64,000 nucleotides of DNA, from the NCBI RefSeq assembly GCF_020386635.1, contig NZ_CP081942.1:3658001-3722000 (forward strand), in the 5' to 3' direction. The notes beneath the pieces are model-generated. The model made no database searches, was not told the origin of the DNA, and saw nothing but the letters and a program-made list of their open reading frames with translations. The position numbers and the translations under genes are program-made. Positions 1 to 7,712 of this stretch are shown piece after piece. How positions within the stretch are numbered: position 1 is the stretch's first letter; every line of letters begins with the position of its first letter. This stretch comes from Pseudomonas sp. MM211. GTDB taxonomy: Bacteria; Pseudomonadota; Gammaproteobacteria; Pseudomonadales; Pseudomonadaceae.

Positions 1-605
1 CGAATACGCTGCAACAGGTCGAGAATCTGCGTACGGGTAGCGGCATCCAGCGCCGAGGTCACCTCATCGGCAATCAGCAGGCGAGGCTCGCAGGCCAGGG
101 CGATGGCGATGGCAACTCGCTGGCGCTGCCCGCCGGAAAGCTGGAAGGGATAGGCACGGCGCAGTTGTGCAGGCCGCGGCAGGTCGACATAGCCCAACAA
201 TTCGATCACCCGCACCTGACGCTCACGACGCGACAGCGAGGTGTGCAGTTGCAGCGCCTCGTCGATCTGCGCGCCGATGCGCTGCAGCGGATTCAGTGCG
301 GCCAGCGGGTCTTGCGCAACCAGGGCAATATCACGCCCACGAATATCGCGCAGCTCGCGCTGGGTCAGGGCCAGCAGGTCACGCCCAGCAAGTTGCACGG
401 TACCGGCCTCCACCCTCAAGCCTGGTGCCAGCAGCCCCAGGATGGTCGAGCCAAGGGTCGACTTGCCCGACCCGGACTCGCCAACCACACAAAGCAATTC
501 GCCACGGGCCAGGCGCACGTTCACATCACATAGCGCGTGGCTGCGCTCCGCCGACGGGGGTAGGCGCACGTGCAGGCCTCGAACATCCAGAAGGATTTCG
601 CTCAT
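1..605 (-). CDS. Dipeptide/oligopeptide-type ABC transporter ATP-binding protein (partial, C-terminus off the left edge)
   Basis: This is the cytoplasmic ATPase of a DppD/OppD-type importer, which powers uptake of peptides or similar solutes through the two permeases encoded upstream. About 201 codons are present, starting at the ATG ending at 605. Visible motifs in order are Walker A (GESGSGKST, about residue 40), the Q-loop (ALVAQDP), the ABC signature (LSGGQRQR) and Walker B ([12 protein letters not shown]), so the nucleotide-binding core is intact. The start overlaps the stop of the DppC-like permease by ATGA, so it is translationally coupled within one minus-strand operon. Known members bind two domains (OppD and OppF); the rest of this protein or a second ATPase must lie beyond base 1. 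The substrate is not predictable from this subunit. Confidence 0.93.
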   Translation of the reverse strand, partial: MSEILLDVRGLHVRLPPSAERSHALCDVNVRLARGELLCVVGESGSGKSTLGSTILGLLAPGLRVEAGTVQLAGRDLLALTQRELRDIRGRDIALVAQDPLAALNPLQRIGAQIDEALQLHTSLSRRERQVRVIELLGYVDLPRPAQLRRAYPFQLSGGQRQRVAIAIALACEPRLLIADEVTSALDAATRTQILDLLQRI

Positions 606-1435
606 GCCGCACCTCGCTCACGCGCGTTGAAGGCGATGCGCAACCCTTCGCCGACCTGGTGCGCGGCAAGCACCGTGAGCAGGATCGCCAGGCCTGGCCA
701 AACGCTCAGCCACCACGCCTGACGGGCCAGATTGCGTGCTGCATCGATCATAGCCCCCCAGCTCATGGCCTCGGGGTCGCCCAGGCCGAGGAACGACAGC
801 GCCGACTCACCGAGAATCGCCGCAGCCATGACCAGCCCCACCAGAGACAGCACCGGTGGTAGCGCATTGGGCAGAATTTCCACGAAAACGATATGCCAGG
901 GGCCGAGACCGGCGGTACGTGCCGCGAGTACGAACTCCCGCTGCCGCAAGGCGAGAAACTCGCTACGCACGATGCGTGCAACCGGCGACCAGGCCGACAG
1001 GGTGATCGCCAGCACCAGGGAAAAGGTCGAAGGTTCGAGAATGGCAACCAGTATGACCGCCAGAAACAGGCCTGGAATCACCTGGAAGATATCGCTCACG
1101 CGCATCAGTACGCTGTCCACCAGACCACCGAAATAGCCAGCCAGTGCGCCGACCAGCACGCCCAGGCTCAGCGTGGCGACGGTCGTCAGCAGACCGATGC
1201 TGAGGGAAACCCGCGCTCCGAAAACCAACCCGGCCAGCGGATCGCGCCCCAGCAGATCGGTACCCAGCGGCCACTGCCACGAAGCCAGCGGCGGTTGCAG
1301 CGGCGGCGCGATCATCGCCCAGGGTGAAGCCGGATACAGCCAGGGAGCGGCCAGCGCTAAGATACCTAGGGCCAGCAGAAACAGCAGACCGAGTAGCGCA
1401 ATCGGCTGGCGCAAGAAACGCTTCGCGACACTCAT
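602..1435 (-). CDS. Dipeptide-type ABC transporter permease (DppC/OppC family)
   Basis: This is the second inner-membrane permease of the peptide-type importer, 277 aa. The N-terminus has a short basic stretch then a hydrophobic helix (LLGLLFLLALGILALAA), followed by a periplasmic segment with GTDLLGRD, the typical OppC_N to BPD_transp_1 junction. The EAA loop that contacts the ATPase is visible as LALRQREFVLAARTAG followed by G-x-x-x-x-I-x-x-x-I-L-P (GPWHIVFVEILP). I chose the ATG at 1435 because it gives a normal OppC N-terminus. The longer open frame to 1699 only reads antiframe through the upstream permease. The stop overlaps the ATPase start (ATGA). The intended stop of the upstream permease would overlap this start in the same way. 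Confidence 0.92.
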   Translation of the reverse strand: MSVAKRFLRQPIALLGLLFLLALGILALAAPWLYPASPWAMIAPPLQPPLASWQWPLGTDLLGRDPLAGLVFGARVSLSIGLLTTVATLSLGVLVGALAGYFGGLVDSVLMRVSDIFQVIPGLFLAVILVAILEPSTFSLVLAITLSAWSPVARIVRSEFLALRQREFVLAARTAGLGPWHIVFVEILPNALPPVLSLVGLVMAAAILGESALSFLGLGDPEAMSWGAMIDAARNLARQAWWLSVWPGLAILLTVLAAHQVGEGLRIAFNARERGAA

Positions 1436-2444
1436 GCTCGCTCTCCCCCGCCGCCAGCCGTGGATCGAGCAGGTAGCACAGCAACTCACCAAGCAAGTTG
1501 CCAAGCAACACCAGCAGCGAGATGACCAGAAATACCCCGAGCAGCAGCGGGTAATCACGAGCTTCCAGGGATTCGTAAAGCAGCCGGCCAATCCCCGGCC
1601 AGGCATACACCACCTCCACCAGCAGGCTGGCACTGGCCAACTGGCCCAGTTGCAGGCCTGCATAGGTGGTGACAGGCAGCAAGGCGTTGCGCAGCACATG
1701 GCGGATCAGCACGCGAGATTCACTGGCGCCCTTGGCACGCGCGGTGCGCACGAACTCCTGCTCGAACACCTCGAGCATCGCGCTGCGGGTCAGTTGCACG
1801 TACACCGCCAGGAACACGAAACTCAACGACAGGCAGGGCAGCAACAGGTGCAGGGCTACATCCAGCGCGTACTGCCAGCCGCTGAAACCGGAGCCCACGG
1901 TTTCCATGCCGAACGCGGGCAGCACGCCAAGCGTCAGTGAAAACAGGATCACCAGCAACAGTGCCAGCCAGAAGGTCGGCGTGGCGAACAGCAACAGCAC
2001 CACGGCGCCGATGACGCGATCCAGCCAGCCACCATGCTGACGGCTCCAGGCCGCCAGTACGCCGAGGCTGACACCTATAGTGATCGAAGCCGCCAACGCG
2101 GCAAGCAGCAACAGCAGAGTCGCGGGAAGGCGCTCGGCAATCAGCGACCACACCTGGGCCTGGTTGCGATGGGAATAGCCCAGGTCACCATGGGCCAGTG
2201 CTCCCAGATAGTCGAGCAACTGCACACTCAGCGGACGATCCAGGCCCATCTCCCGGCGCAACTGCTCTACATACGCGGGGTCATCCAGGCCGGCGGCACT
2301 GGCCATGGTTAGCGCCGGGTCGCCAGGTGCCAGACGCAGCAACAGAAAGGTGCCGACAAGTACCACCAGAACCACAAGCACCACCCTGCCCAGGCGCAAC
2401 CCGAAAAACAGCAGCCCCTGAGCCAGGGAGGCAGCGACGGTCAT
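963..2444 (-). CDS. Dipeptide-type ABC transporter permease (DppB/OppB family), probable frameshift at its 3' end
   Basis: This is the first inner-membrane permease of the importer. Residues 1 to about 330 are a complete DppB: an N-terminal helix (VVLVVLVVLVGTFLLLRLAPGD), six transmembrane segments, an EAA loop (EFVRTARAKGASESRVLIRHVLRNALLP) and the usual ending LLDPRL. As sequenced the frame does not stop there but runs about 150 residues further, antiframe through the DppC gene, giving 493 aa without family resemblance at the end. A run of five G on the minus strand (1445-1449) lies just after LLDPRL. One more G would give LAAGGERA then TGA overlapping the DppC ATG (stop at 1432-1434), a 337-residue protein of normal length. 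The start codon at 2444 overlaps the stop of the binding-protein gene (ATGA) and follows a GGAGG. The biological gene is most likely 1432-2444. Confidence 0.75.
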   Translation of the reverse strand: MTVAASLAQGLLFFGLRLGRVVLVVLVVLVGTFLLLRLAPGDPALTMASAAGLDDPAYVEQLRREMGLDRPLSVQLLDYLGALAHGDLGYSHRNQAQVWSLIAERLPATLLLLLAALAASITIGVSLGVLAAWSRQHGGWLDRVIGAVVLLLFATPTFWLALLLVILFSLTLGVLPAFGMETVGSGFSGWQYALDVALHLLLPCLSLSFVFLAVYVQLTRSAMLEVFEQEFVRTARAKGASESRVLIRHVLRNALLPVTTYAGLQLGQLASASLLVEVVYAWPGIGRLLYESLEARDYPLLLGVFLVISLLVLLGNLLGELLCYLLDPRLAAGESEHECREAFLAPADCATRSAVSAGPRYLSAGRSLAVSGFTLGDDRAAAATAAGFVAVAAGYRSAGARSAGRVGFRSAGFPQHRSADDRRHAEPGRAGRRTGWLFRWSGGQRTDARERYLPGDSRPVSGGHTGCHSRTFDLFPGAGDHPVGLVAGCTHRA

Positions 2445-4066
2445 CGAGTGCCCTCCTCCAGATACACGTCATCCAGGCTTTCGTTGACGCTAGTCGCGGT
2501 GCGCAGGAGGTTCTTCACGTCCTTGTGGTAAAGGGTCGGGAAATTCATCTCGTAGATCGGCAGGATCGGCAGATCACGGTTGAGCAGATTCTCCAGGCGC
2601 CAGTAAGCCGCCTGCCGGGCCTTGTCGTCCTTCGCGTTGACCGCTTCGTGCCAGAGCCCATCGGCCTCGGGGTTGGAATAGCCGCCCACGTTGTTGAATG
2701 GCGAACCCTTGACGATGTTGTCGCTGCGGTACAGATAGGCGGTGGACAAATAGGGGTCGCCGACCTGAAAGATGAAGTTGTAGGTGAGATCGAACTCCCA
2801 GTCACTGACCCGCTGGTACCAGGTCGCGGAATCCGAGGTTACGACCTGAACCTTGATACCCAGAGGCTGCAGCGCCTGGCGCGTGTATTCGGCCAGGCGC
2901 TCCCAGGCACCGCCCTTCTCGCCATTGAGCAAACGCAGGCGCAGCTTGCTGACATCCACGCCGGATTCCTCAATCAGCTGGCGGGCCTTGGCCGGGTTGT
3001 AATCGTGCTGCGGCAGTTGCGGGTCGTGCTCCGGGCTGCCCGGCGCGAAAACGCCCTGCGACGGGCTACCAGTGCCGAAGAAGATATTGTCGACGATGAA
3101 CTTGCGATCCAGTGAGAGCAGAATCGCCTCACGCACCTTGGCATTGTCCAGCCCCGGCTTGCGCGTATTGATCTGCAGGAAGGCCTGGCCATGGAACAGC
3201 TCCCAGCCCTTCTCGCTGCGCACCACATCCGGCAGCGCGGCAAGGCGAGACAGGTCGGCGTAATCGGCATCGCCGCTGCGCAGCGCCTTGACATCGCCGC
3301 GCTCGAACGCCACGGCTCGCGAGGCAGCGTCGGGAATCACATGGAAAACCACGGCATCCAGATACGGCAGGCCCGCCTTCCAGTAATCGGCATTGCGCTC
3401 CAGGCGAATGTAGGCGCCACGCTTCCACTCCTTGAACACGAACGGGCCGGTGCCAATGGGGTTCAGATTGACCGGATTGGCGCGGTAATCGCCCTTGCCG
3501 TCATACAGATGCTTGGCGACGATCGGGCGCAAACCGCTACCGAGCGAGTCGAGCAGCGGCGAGAAGACTTTCTTCAGCTGGATACGCACCTGAAGTGGCC
3601 CGCTGGCCTCGATCCTTTCGAAGAACTCCTCGTAAAGCGAGCGCTGGCGTGGATCCACGGTCGGGTAGAAGTCGCGCAGGCTGAACACTACGTCCGCCGC
3701 GGTGAACGGCTGGCCATCGTGCCACTTCACGCCCTCTTGCAGGTCGAAAGTCCAGGTCAGGCGGTCATCGGAAACCTGCCAACTGCGGGCGAGTACCGGG
3801 ATCGGCTTGAGCGCGTGGTCGAATGCCAGCAGGCTCTGCAGCACCTTGCCGCTGACATACTGGGTCGAAACGTGCGACACCAGAGCGTGGACCAGCGCTG
3901 GCGGTTCCGGCTGGGCGACCAGGCCGAGCGTTCCACCGCGCACGGGCTCGGCCGAAGCACCCGTCACTCCACTCAGCAGCAGTGCCGCTACCAGTGCACT
4001 CAGCGTGGTTCGTAGGCCGGCCGCTGGGCCAGTTGCTGATTTTCTGTATGACATCGCTCGTCTCAT
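2441..4066 (-). CDS. Periplasmic peptide-type ABC substrate-binding protein (SBP_bac_5)
   Basis: First gene of the minus-strand importer operon, about 541 aa, the size of DppA/OppA-type binding proteins. A basic N-region, a hydrophobic helix (TLSALVAALLLSGVTGASA) and an A-x-A site indicate Sec export. There is no lipobox cysteine. Mature features are the SBP_bac_5 phrases WHDGQPFTAADVVFSL and NPIGTGPFVFKEW, and ILPIYEMNFP near the end. Of several in-frame ATGs I chose 4066, which has AAGG six bases upstream. The candidate sigma-54 promoter at 4094-4109 also makes any start above about 4080 impossible; MSYRK at 4054 is the alternative. The substrate is not evident. The location in an organosulfur gene region suggests sulfur-containing peptides or related compounds, which is inference only. 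Confidence 0.9.
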   Translation of the reverse strand: MRRAMSYRKSATGPAAGLRTTLSALVAALLLSGVTGASAEPVRGGTLGLVAQPEPPALVHALVSHVSTQYVSGKVLQSLLAFDHALKPIPVLARSWQVSDDRLTWTFDLQEGVKWHDGQPFTAADVVFSLRDFYPTVDPRQRSLYEEFFERIEASGPLQVRIQLKKVFSPLLDSLGSGLRPIVAKHLYDGKGDYRANPVNLNPIGTGPFVFKEWKRGAYIRLERNADYWKAGLPYLDAVVFHVIPDAASRAVAFERGDVKALRSGDADYADLSRLAALPDVVRSEKGWELFHGQAFLQINTRKPGLDNAKVREAILLSLDRKFIVDNIFFGTGSPSQGVFAPGSPEHDPQLPQHDYNPAKARQLIEESGVDVSKLRLRLLNGEKGGAWERLAEYTRQALQPLGIKVQVVTSDSATWYQRVSDWEFDLTYNFIFQVGDPYLSTAYLYRSDNIVKGSPFNNVGGYSNPEADGLWHEAVNAKDDKARQAAYWRLENLLNRDLPILPIYEMNFPTLYHKDVKNLLRTATSVNESLDDVYLEEGTR

Positions 4067-4093
4067 CATCGGCCTTAAGGACGACAGGACAGG

Positions 4094-4109
4094 AGCAAGC
4101 GCCATGCCA
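4094..4109 (-). promoter_or_regulatory. Sigma-54 (-24/-12) promoter for the peptide-type ABC operon
   Basis: Read on the minus strand the bases are TGGCATG-GCGC-TTGCT, one mismatch from TGGCACG-N4-TTGCW, with GG and GC exactly ten bases apart. Expected transcription start is near 4083, about 17 nt before the chosen ATG at 4066. It requires an enhancer-binding activator; a dyad lies 50 bp upstream at 4159-4180. Confidence 0.75.
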
Positions 4110-4158
4110 GCGCCAGAACGGGCGCTTTCAGTGGCTGTGGGTCACGGCAAAGAGGCGC

Positions 4159-4180
4159 GGCTGCTGGGAAAGCAGCAGGC
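4159..4180. promoter_or_regulatory. Dyad GGCTGCTG-N6-CAGCAG, candidate activator (enhancer) site, copy 1
   Basis: GGCTGCTG at 4159-4166, six-base spacer, CAGCAG from 4173. It sits between two divergent sigma-54 promoters, 50 bp from the leftward and 70 bp from the rightward -24 element, distances usual for upstream activator sites. The same dyad recurs at 7477-7498 and 11661-11682. Confidence 0.55.
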
Positions 4181-4249
4181 CGCTCCGCAGATTGCGCGGA
4201 ATCCAGCAGCGTCGGTGCGCCAGCGAACGGGTAAACGGGGCCGCGGCGC

Positions 4250-4265
4250 TGGCACGGGCTTTGCG
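4250..4265 (+). promoter_or_regulatory. Sigma-54 (-24/-12) promoter for the TPR gene
   Basis: TGGCACG-GGCT-TTGCG: every base of the -24 consensus and of TTGC is present, with correct GG-N10-GC spacing. Expected start near 4276, giving a leader of about 24 nt before the ATG at 4300. Confidence 0.8.
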
Positions 4266-4299
4266 ACAGCCCAACTCATTCAACGGCGGAGCGACCTGT

Positions 4300-5673
4300 A
4301 TGCCCCATGACTTTCTCGGCAACCCCTTGTCCACCAGGGAGGCCCACACGCTCGTAGCGATCGATGACTTCATCGGCGGCTTTCTGACCTACGAGCCGCG
4401 CGCTGAAGGCATTCTTGCCGCTGCCGACGCGGCTGCGCAGGATCTTCCGGCCAACGCCTATGCGGGCTTTCTGGCGATGTTCATCGAGTCACCGCAAGCG
4501 GCGCAACTGGCCGCTCGGTACCTGGCTCGGGCCCAGGCAAACCTCAGCGAGGCCACGAGCTGGCGTGAGCGCACCCTGCTCGACACCCTGGAAGCCTGGA
4601 TCGCAGATGACGTACCCAGGGTTCTGCAACAGGTCGACGCCCTGCTGGACGCTCATCCCCGCGACCTTTTCGCGCTGAAACTCAGCCAGTACCTGCGCTT
4701 CAATCAGGGCGATTCACCGGGCATGCTGCGCGTCGCCCTCAAGGCTCTGCCGCACGCCAACGAGATCGCCCAGTTGCACGGCATGTTGGCCTTCGCCTAC
4801 GAGCAGTGCCACTTGCTCGACGAAGCCGAAGCGGCTGCGCGTCAGGCGCTAGAGCTCGAGCCCCGCGAGCCCTGGGCCCAGCATGCGCTGGCACACGTGT
4901 TCCTGACCCAGGGACGCATCGCCGAAGGCACCGCATTTCTGGAGTCGGTCAAAGACGGCTGGGACGGCCTCAACTCGTTCATGTACACCCACAATTGGTG
5001 GCACCTGGCGCTGTTTCATCTGGCCCGCGGCAACCTGCAGCGTGTGCTGGAGATTTACGACAACCACGTATGGGGCATTCTTCCCGAGTACTCCCAGGAT
5101 CAGATCGGCGCGGTGTCGCTGCTGACTCGCCTGGAGCTGGCCGGGGCGCAGATCGGCCAACGCTGGCAGCAACTGGCCGAGTACCTGCAGGTACGCGAGC
5201 AGGACACCGTGCAGCCGTTCCTGTCTCTGCAGTACCTGTACGGTCTGGCCCGCGCCGACAAGCCCCAGGCAGAAGGTCTGCTCGCCGCACTGGAGGCCCG
5301 CGCAGAACATGCGCCAGCTTTCAGCCAGTCGGTCTGGCGTGACGTCACCCTACCCGCCGCTCTGGGCCTCTACGCCCATGCTCGAGGGGATTTCGCCCAC
5401 GCAGCACGGCTGCTCGACCAGGCCTTGCCGCGTCTTGTCGAAGCCGGGGGCAGCCACGCCCAGCGTGACCTCTTCGCATTGATCGCCCAGGATGCCCATC
5501 TGCATGCCGGGCATTGGGTCACCGCGCAGCAGCTGCTGGAGCTGCGCCGCCGCTATGATGCCGATGACATCCCTACCAACCGTGCACTGGCTGCGGTATA
5601 CCGCGAACTGGGCCTGCAGCAGCTGGCCAAGCAAGCTCAGGCGAGGGTCGAGCAGGTGCTGATCAGTACCTGA
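4300..5673 (+). CDS. Tetratricopeptide-repeat protein (TTC38-like)
   Basis: A 457-residue, all-helical, presumably cytoplasmic protein without signal peptide. TPR-like segments are seen at about 180-215 (EIAQLHGMLAFAYEQCHLLDEAEAA, then LELEPREPWAQHALAHVFLTQGR), and further degenerate repeats run through residue 450. The motif THNWWHLALFHLARG in the middle is typical of the bacterial relatives of TTC38, whose biochemical role is not established. The ATG at 4300 is chosen for its GGAG ribosome site and because it lies just downstream of an excellent sigma-54 promoter. The longer in-frame extension starts upstream of that promoter. It is divergent from the peptide-type ABC operon and shares the intergenic dyad, so it is probably co-expressed with it; its function in that setting is unknown. 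Confidence 0.85.
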   Translation: MPHDFLGNPLSTREAHTLVAIDDFIGGFLTYEPRAEGILAAADAAAQDLPANAYAGFLAMFIESPQAAQLAARYLARAQANLSEATSWRERTLLDTLEAWIADDVPRVLQQVDALLDAHPRDLFALKLSQYLRFNQGDSPGMLRVALKALPHANEIAQLHGMLAFAYEQCHLLDEAEAAARQALELEPREPWAQHALAHVFLTQGRIAEGTAFLESVKDGWDGLNSFMYTHNWWHLALFHLARGNLQRVLEIYDNHVWGILPEYSQDQIGAVSLLTRLELAGAQIGQRWQQLAEYLQVREQDTVQPFLSLQYLYGLARADKPQAEGLLAALEARAEHAPAFSQSVWRDVTLPAALGLYAHARGDFAHAARLLDQALPRLVEAGGSHAQRDLFALIAQDAHLHAGHWVTAQQLLELRRRYDADDIPTNRALAAVYRELGLQQLAKQAQARVEQVLIST

Positions 5674-5697
5674 GTGCGCAAGCAGACCAACCAGCAG

Positions 5698-6333
5698 AAG
5701 CCCGCTTGCGGGCGATGCGATGGCGGATACTCAGCAGAACTGATGGCGTGACAGCCAATCGCCGGCAAGCCGGCTCCTACACGACCGCATGAATCCACGA
5801 CCTCGTAGGAGCCCGCTTGCGGGCGATGCGATAGCGGATGTTCAGCAGAACTGACGGCGTGACAGCCAATCGCCGGCAAGCCGACTCCTACACGACCGCA
5901 TGAACCCACGACCCGTAGGAGCCCGCTTGCGGGCGATACGATAGCGGATGTTCAGCAGAACTGATGGCGTGACAGCCAATCGCCGGCAAGCCGGCTCCTA
6001 CACGACCGCATGAATCCACGACCTCGTAGGAGCCCGCTTGCGGGCGATGCGATAGCGGATGTTCAGCAGAACTGACGGCGTGACAGCCAATCGCCGGCAA
6101 GCCGGCTCCTACACGACCGCATGAATCCACGACCCGTAGGAGCCCGCTTGCGGGCGATACGATAGCGGATGTTCAGCAGAACTGATGGCGTGACAGCCAA
6201 TCGCCGGCAAGCCGGCTCCTACACGACCGCATGAATCCACGACCTCGTAGGAGCCCGCTTGCGGGCGATGCGATGGCAGATGCTCAGCGAAATTGACGGC
6301 GTGACCGCCATTCGCCGGCAATCCAGCTCCTAC
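5698..6333. repeat. Tandem array of six REPIN units with a 221-bp higher-order period
   Basis: Six near-identical units of about 87 bp occupy 5698-5780 (left end degenerate), 5805-5891, 5915-6001, 6026-6112, 6136-6222 and 6247-6333. Each starts with a REP (GTAGGAGCCCGCTTGCGGGC) and ends with its inverted partner (GCCGGCAAGCCGGCTCCTAC), the REPIN arrangement of Pseudomonas. The spacing alternates 110 and 111 bp. Units 2 and 4 share GATGCGATAG and TGACGG, while units 3 and 5 share GATACGATAG and TGATGG, so a two-unit block (5805-6025) was duplicated as a whole to 6026-6246. The array fills the gene-free gap 5674-6365. Minus-strand open frames through it are artefacts. No RAYT transposase gene is in the window. 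Confidence 0.92.
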
Positions 6334-6365
6334 GCGATCGTGTTTCGGCGCTTGTGCCGAGTGGT

Positions 6366-7373
6366 TCAAGCATACCTTGCCGCTGCATCCGCCTCGTACA
6401 CGCCTCGGGCAATAGCGCGGGCCAGGCAATCCGCAGCTGCCGAGCCGAGCAGCGACAGCTCCACCGGTCGACGCGGGCCATCCTGCAACTGCCGCTCGCC
6501 ACTGGCCAGGGCGAACACCGTATCGCCATCGAAAGGCAGGTGCGCCGGGCGGATAGCCCGGGCGATACCATCCTGGGCCATGATCGCCAGGCGCTTGCAC
6601 TCGGCGGTGCTCAACGCTGCGTTGCAGGCCACCACCGCCAGCGTGGTATTGGCTCCGGCCTGTAGCCGCCCCAGAGATTCAAGGCGCGACAGCTCGGGTA
6701 TCGGGTCACGGTGTGTGGCTTGTGAAAGCGGTCTGCGGTTGCCGAACTCGCCATCGATTTCCCAGGGCCAGGCCCAGAAGCTGCTGCCATCATCCATGTA
6801 CACGCTGCCAACCGGGTTGACCGCCACCAGCGCGCCGACGATCAGGCCATCGCCCAATATCAGCGAAGCCGAACCCAGGCCACCCGGCCGCGTACCCGCC
6901 AATGCGCCGCGCCCTGCACCCACGGCACCCAGCTCGAAAAACTCGCCAGCATTGGCCAGCGCTTGTCTGCCCCAGCGTTGATACGGCGGCTCCAGCCCCC
7001 AGTCCTTGTCGCCGTGATTGGCCAAGTCATGCAACACGGCCGCAGGCACGATGGGAATGGCGGGCGTCCAGGGCTGCACCCGTACGCCGACGTTTTGTTG
7101 AGAGAGCGCAGCGGCGACACCGTCGGCCGCCGCGAGGCCGAACACAGAGCCACCGCTGAGCACCAGGGCATGCAGCTCGCCAATCATGTTTTCCGGCTCC
7201 AGCGCTGCGATCTCACGCCCTCCAGGCCCACCACCGCGAACATCTACGCCCGCCCGCCAGGCCCCGTCCGGGCGCAGCACCGTTACCCCACTGCGCACGC
7301 GCTCATCGGTCAGGTTACCGACCCTGAGGCCATGGACATCGGTGATCAGATTGCGGGGGCCAGGGCGATACAT
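6366..7373 (-). CDS. P1 family peptidase / aminopeptidase (DmpA-type, peptidase S58)
   Basis: An N-terminal-nucleophile hydrolase of the DmpA/P1 family, about 335 aa. Known members are synthesised as precursors that self-cleave and release N-terminal amino acids, often D-residues or beta-peptides. Family features are VHGLRVGN near the start, DVRGGGPGGREI, LSGGSVFGLAAADGV, and the probable autocleavage region AGANTTLAVVACNAALS, in which the Thr after Asn would become the nucleophile. No signal peptide is visible, so it is probably cytoplasmic. I chose the ATG at 7373 because GGAG lies six bases upstream; the ATG at 7385 has no ribosome site. A candidate sigma-54 promoter (7409-7424) lies upstream. 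A role in trimming imported peptides is plausible from the neighbours but not shown. Confidence 0.88.
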   Translation of the reverse strand: MYRPGPRNLITDVHGLRVGNLTDERVRSGVTVLRPDGAWRAGVDVRGGGPGGREIAALEPENMIGELHALVLSGGSVFGLAAADGVAAALSQQNVGVRVQPWTPAIPIVPAAVLHDLANHGDKDWGLEPPYQRWGRQALANAGEFFELGAVGAGRGALAGTRPGGLGSASLILGDGLIVGALVAVNPVGSVYMDDGSSFWAWPWEIDGEFGNRRPLSQATHRDPIPELSRLESLGRLQAGANTTLAVVACNAALSTAECKRLAIMAQDGIARAIRPAHLPFDGDTVFALASGERQLQDGPRRPVELSLLGSAAADCLARAIARGVYEADAAARYA

Positions 7374-7408
7374 GAACAACTCCATAAGGCAGGAAAGATC
7401 GGTACTAA

Positions 7409-7424
7409 AGCCAGATGCATGCCA
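7409..7424 (-). promoter_or_regulatory. Candidate sigma-54 promoter for the P1 peptidase gene
   Basis: Minus strand TGGCATG-CATC-TGGCT: GG-N10-GC spacing is correct, with two mismatches to the consensus. Expected start near 7398, 25 nt before the ATG at 7373. The dyad at 7477-7498 lies 53 bp upstream. The remainder of the 339-bp gap (7374-7712) holds no gene that I can support. Confidence 0.5.
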
Positions 7425-7476
7425 GCACGCTGAACTGGCCGTTATCTGCTAGCTGCCTGGCGGGCGCATCCAGCAC

Positions 7477-7498
7477 GGCTGCTGTTTAGCCAGCAGCC
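7477..7498. promoter_or_regulatory. Dyad GGCTGCTG-N6-CAGCAGCC, candidate activator site, copy 2
   Basis: A perfect 8-bp inverted repeat (7477-7484 and 7491-7498) with a six-base spacer, between two divergent sigma-54-type promoters: 53 bp to the leftward and 108 bp to the rightward -24 element. It has the same arms and spacing as copies at 4159 and 11661. Confidence 0.6.
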
Positions 7499-7605
7499 TG
7501 CTCGCCGTTTGCTGCAAAACCGACAAACCGCCAGCGATGTCATCGCTCTGTAACCAAACGGTAACGCCCTTTGACGACAAGGCCTGCAGCGGATTTTCAA
7601 GGGTG

Positions 7606-7621
7606 TGGCACAACGCATGCT
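7606..7621 (+). promoter_or_regulatory. Sigma-54 promoter for the first TonB receptor gene
   Basis: TGGCACA-ACGC-ATGCT, two mismatches to the consensus, GG and GC ten bases apart. The expected start near 7632 gives a leader of about 80 nt to the ATG at 7713. Confidence 0.65.
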
Positions 7622-7712
7622 ATGGCACCGGCACCGGACTCTACACAGAGCGGATAGCTCGACGGGCAACTGGCCTTCTGCCGTGTGCCCGCATAATCCC
7701 AAGGAATCTGCC

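Noticed and set aside
5637..6600. Minus-strand open frames of 80-160 codons full of repeated phrases
   Set aside because: They are the REPIN array read in a frame without stops; the phrases repeat with the DNA period and there is no ribosome site.
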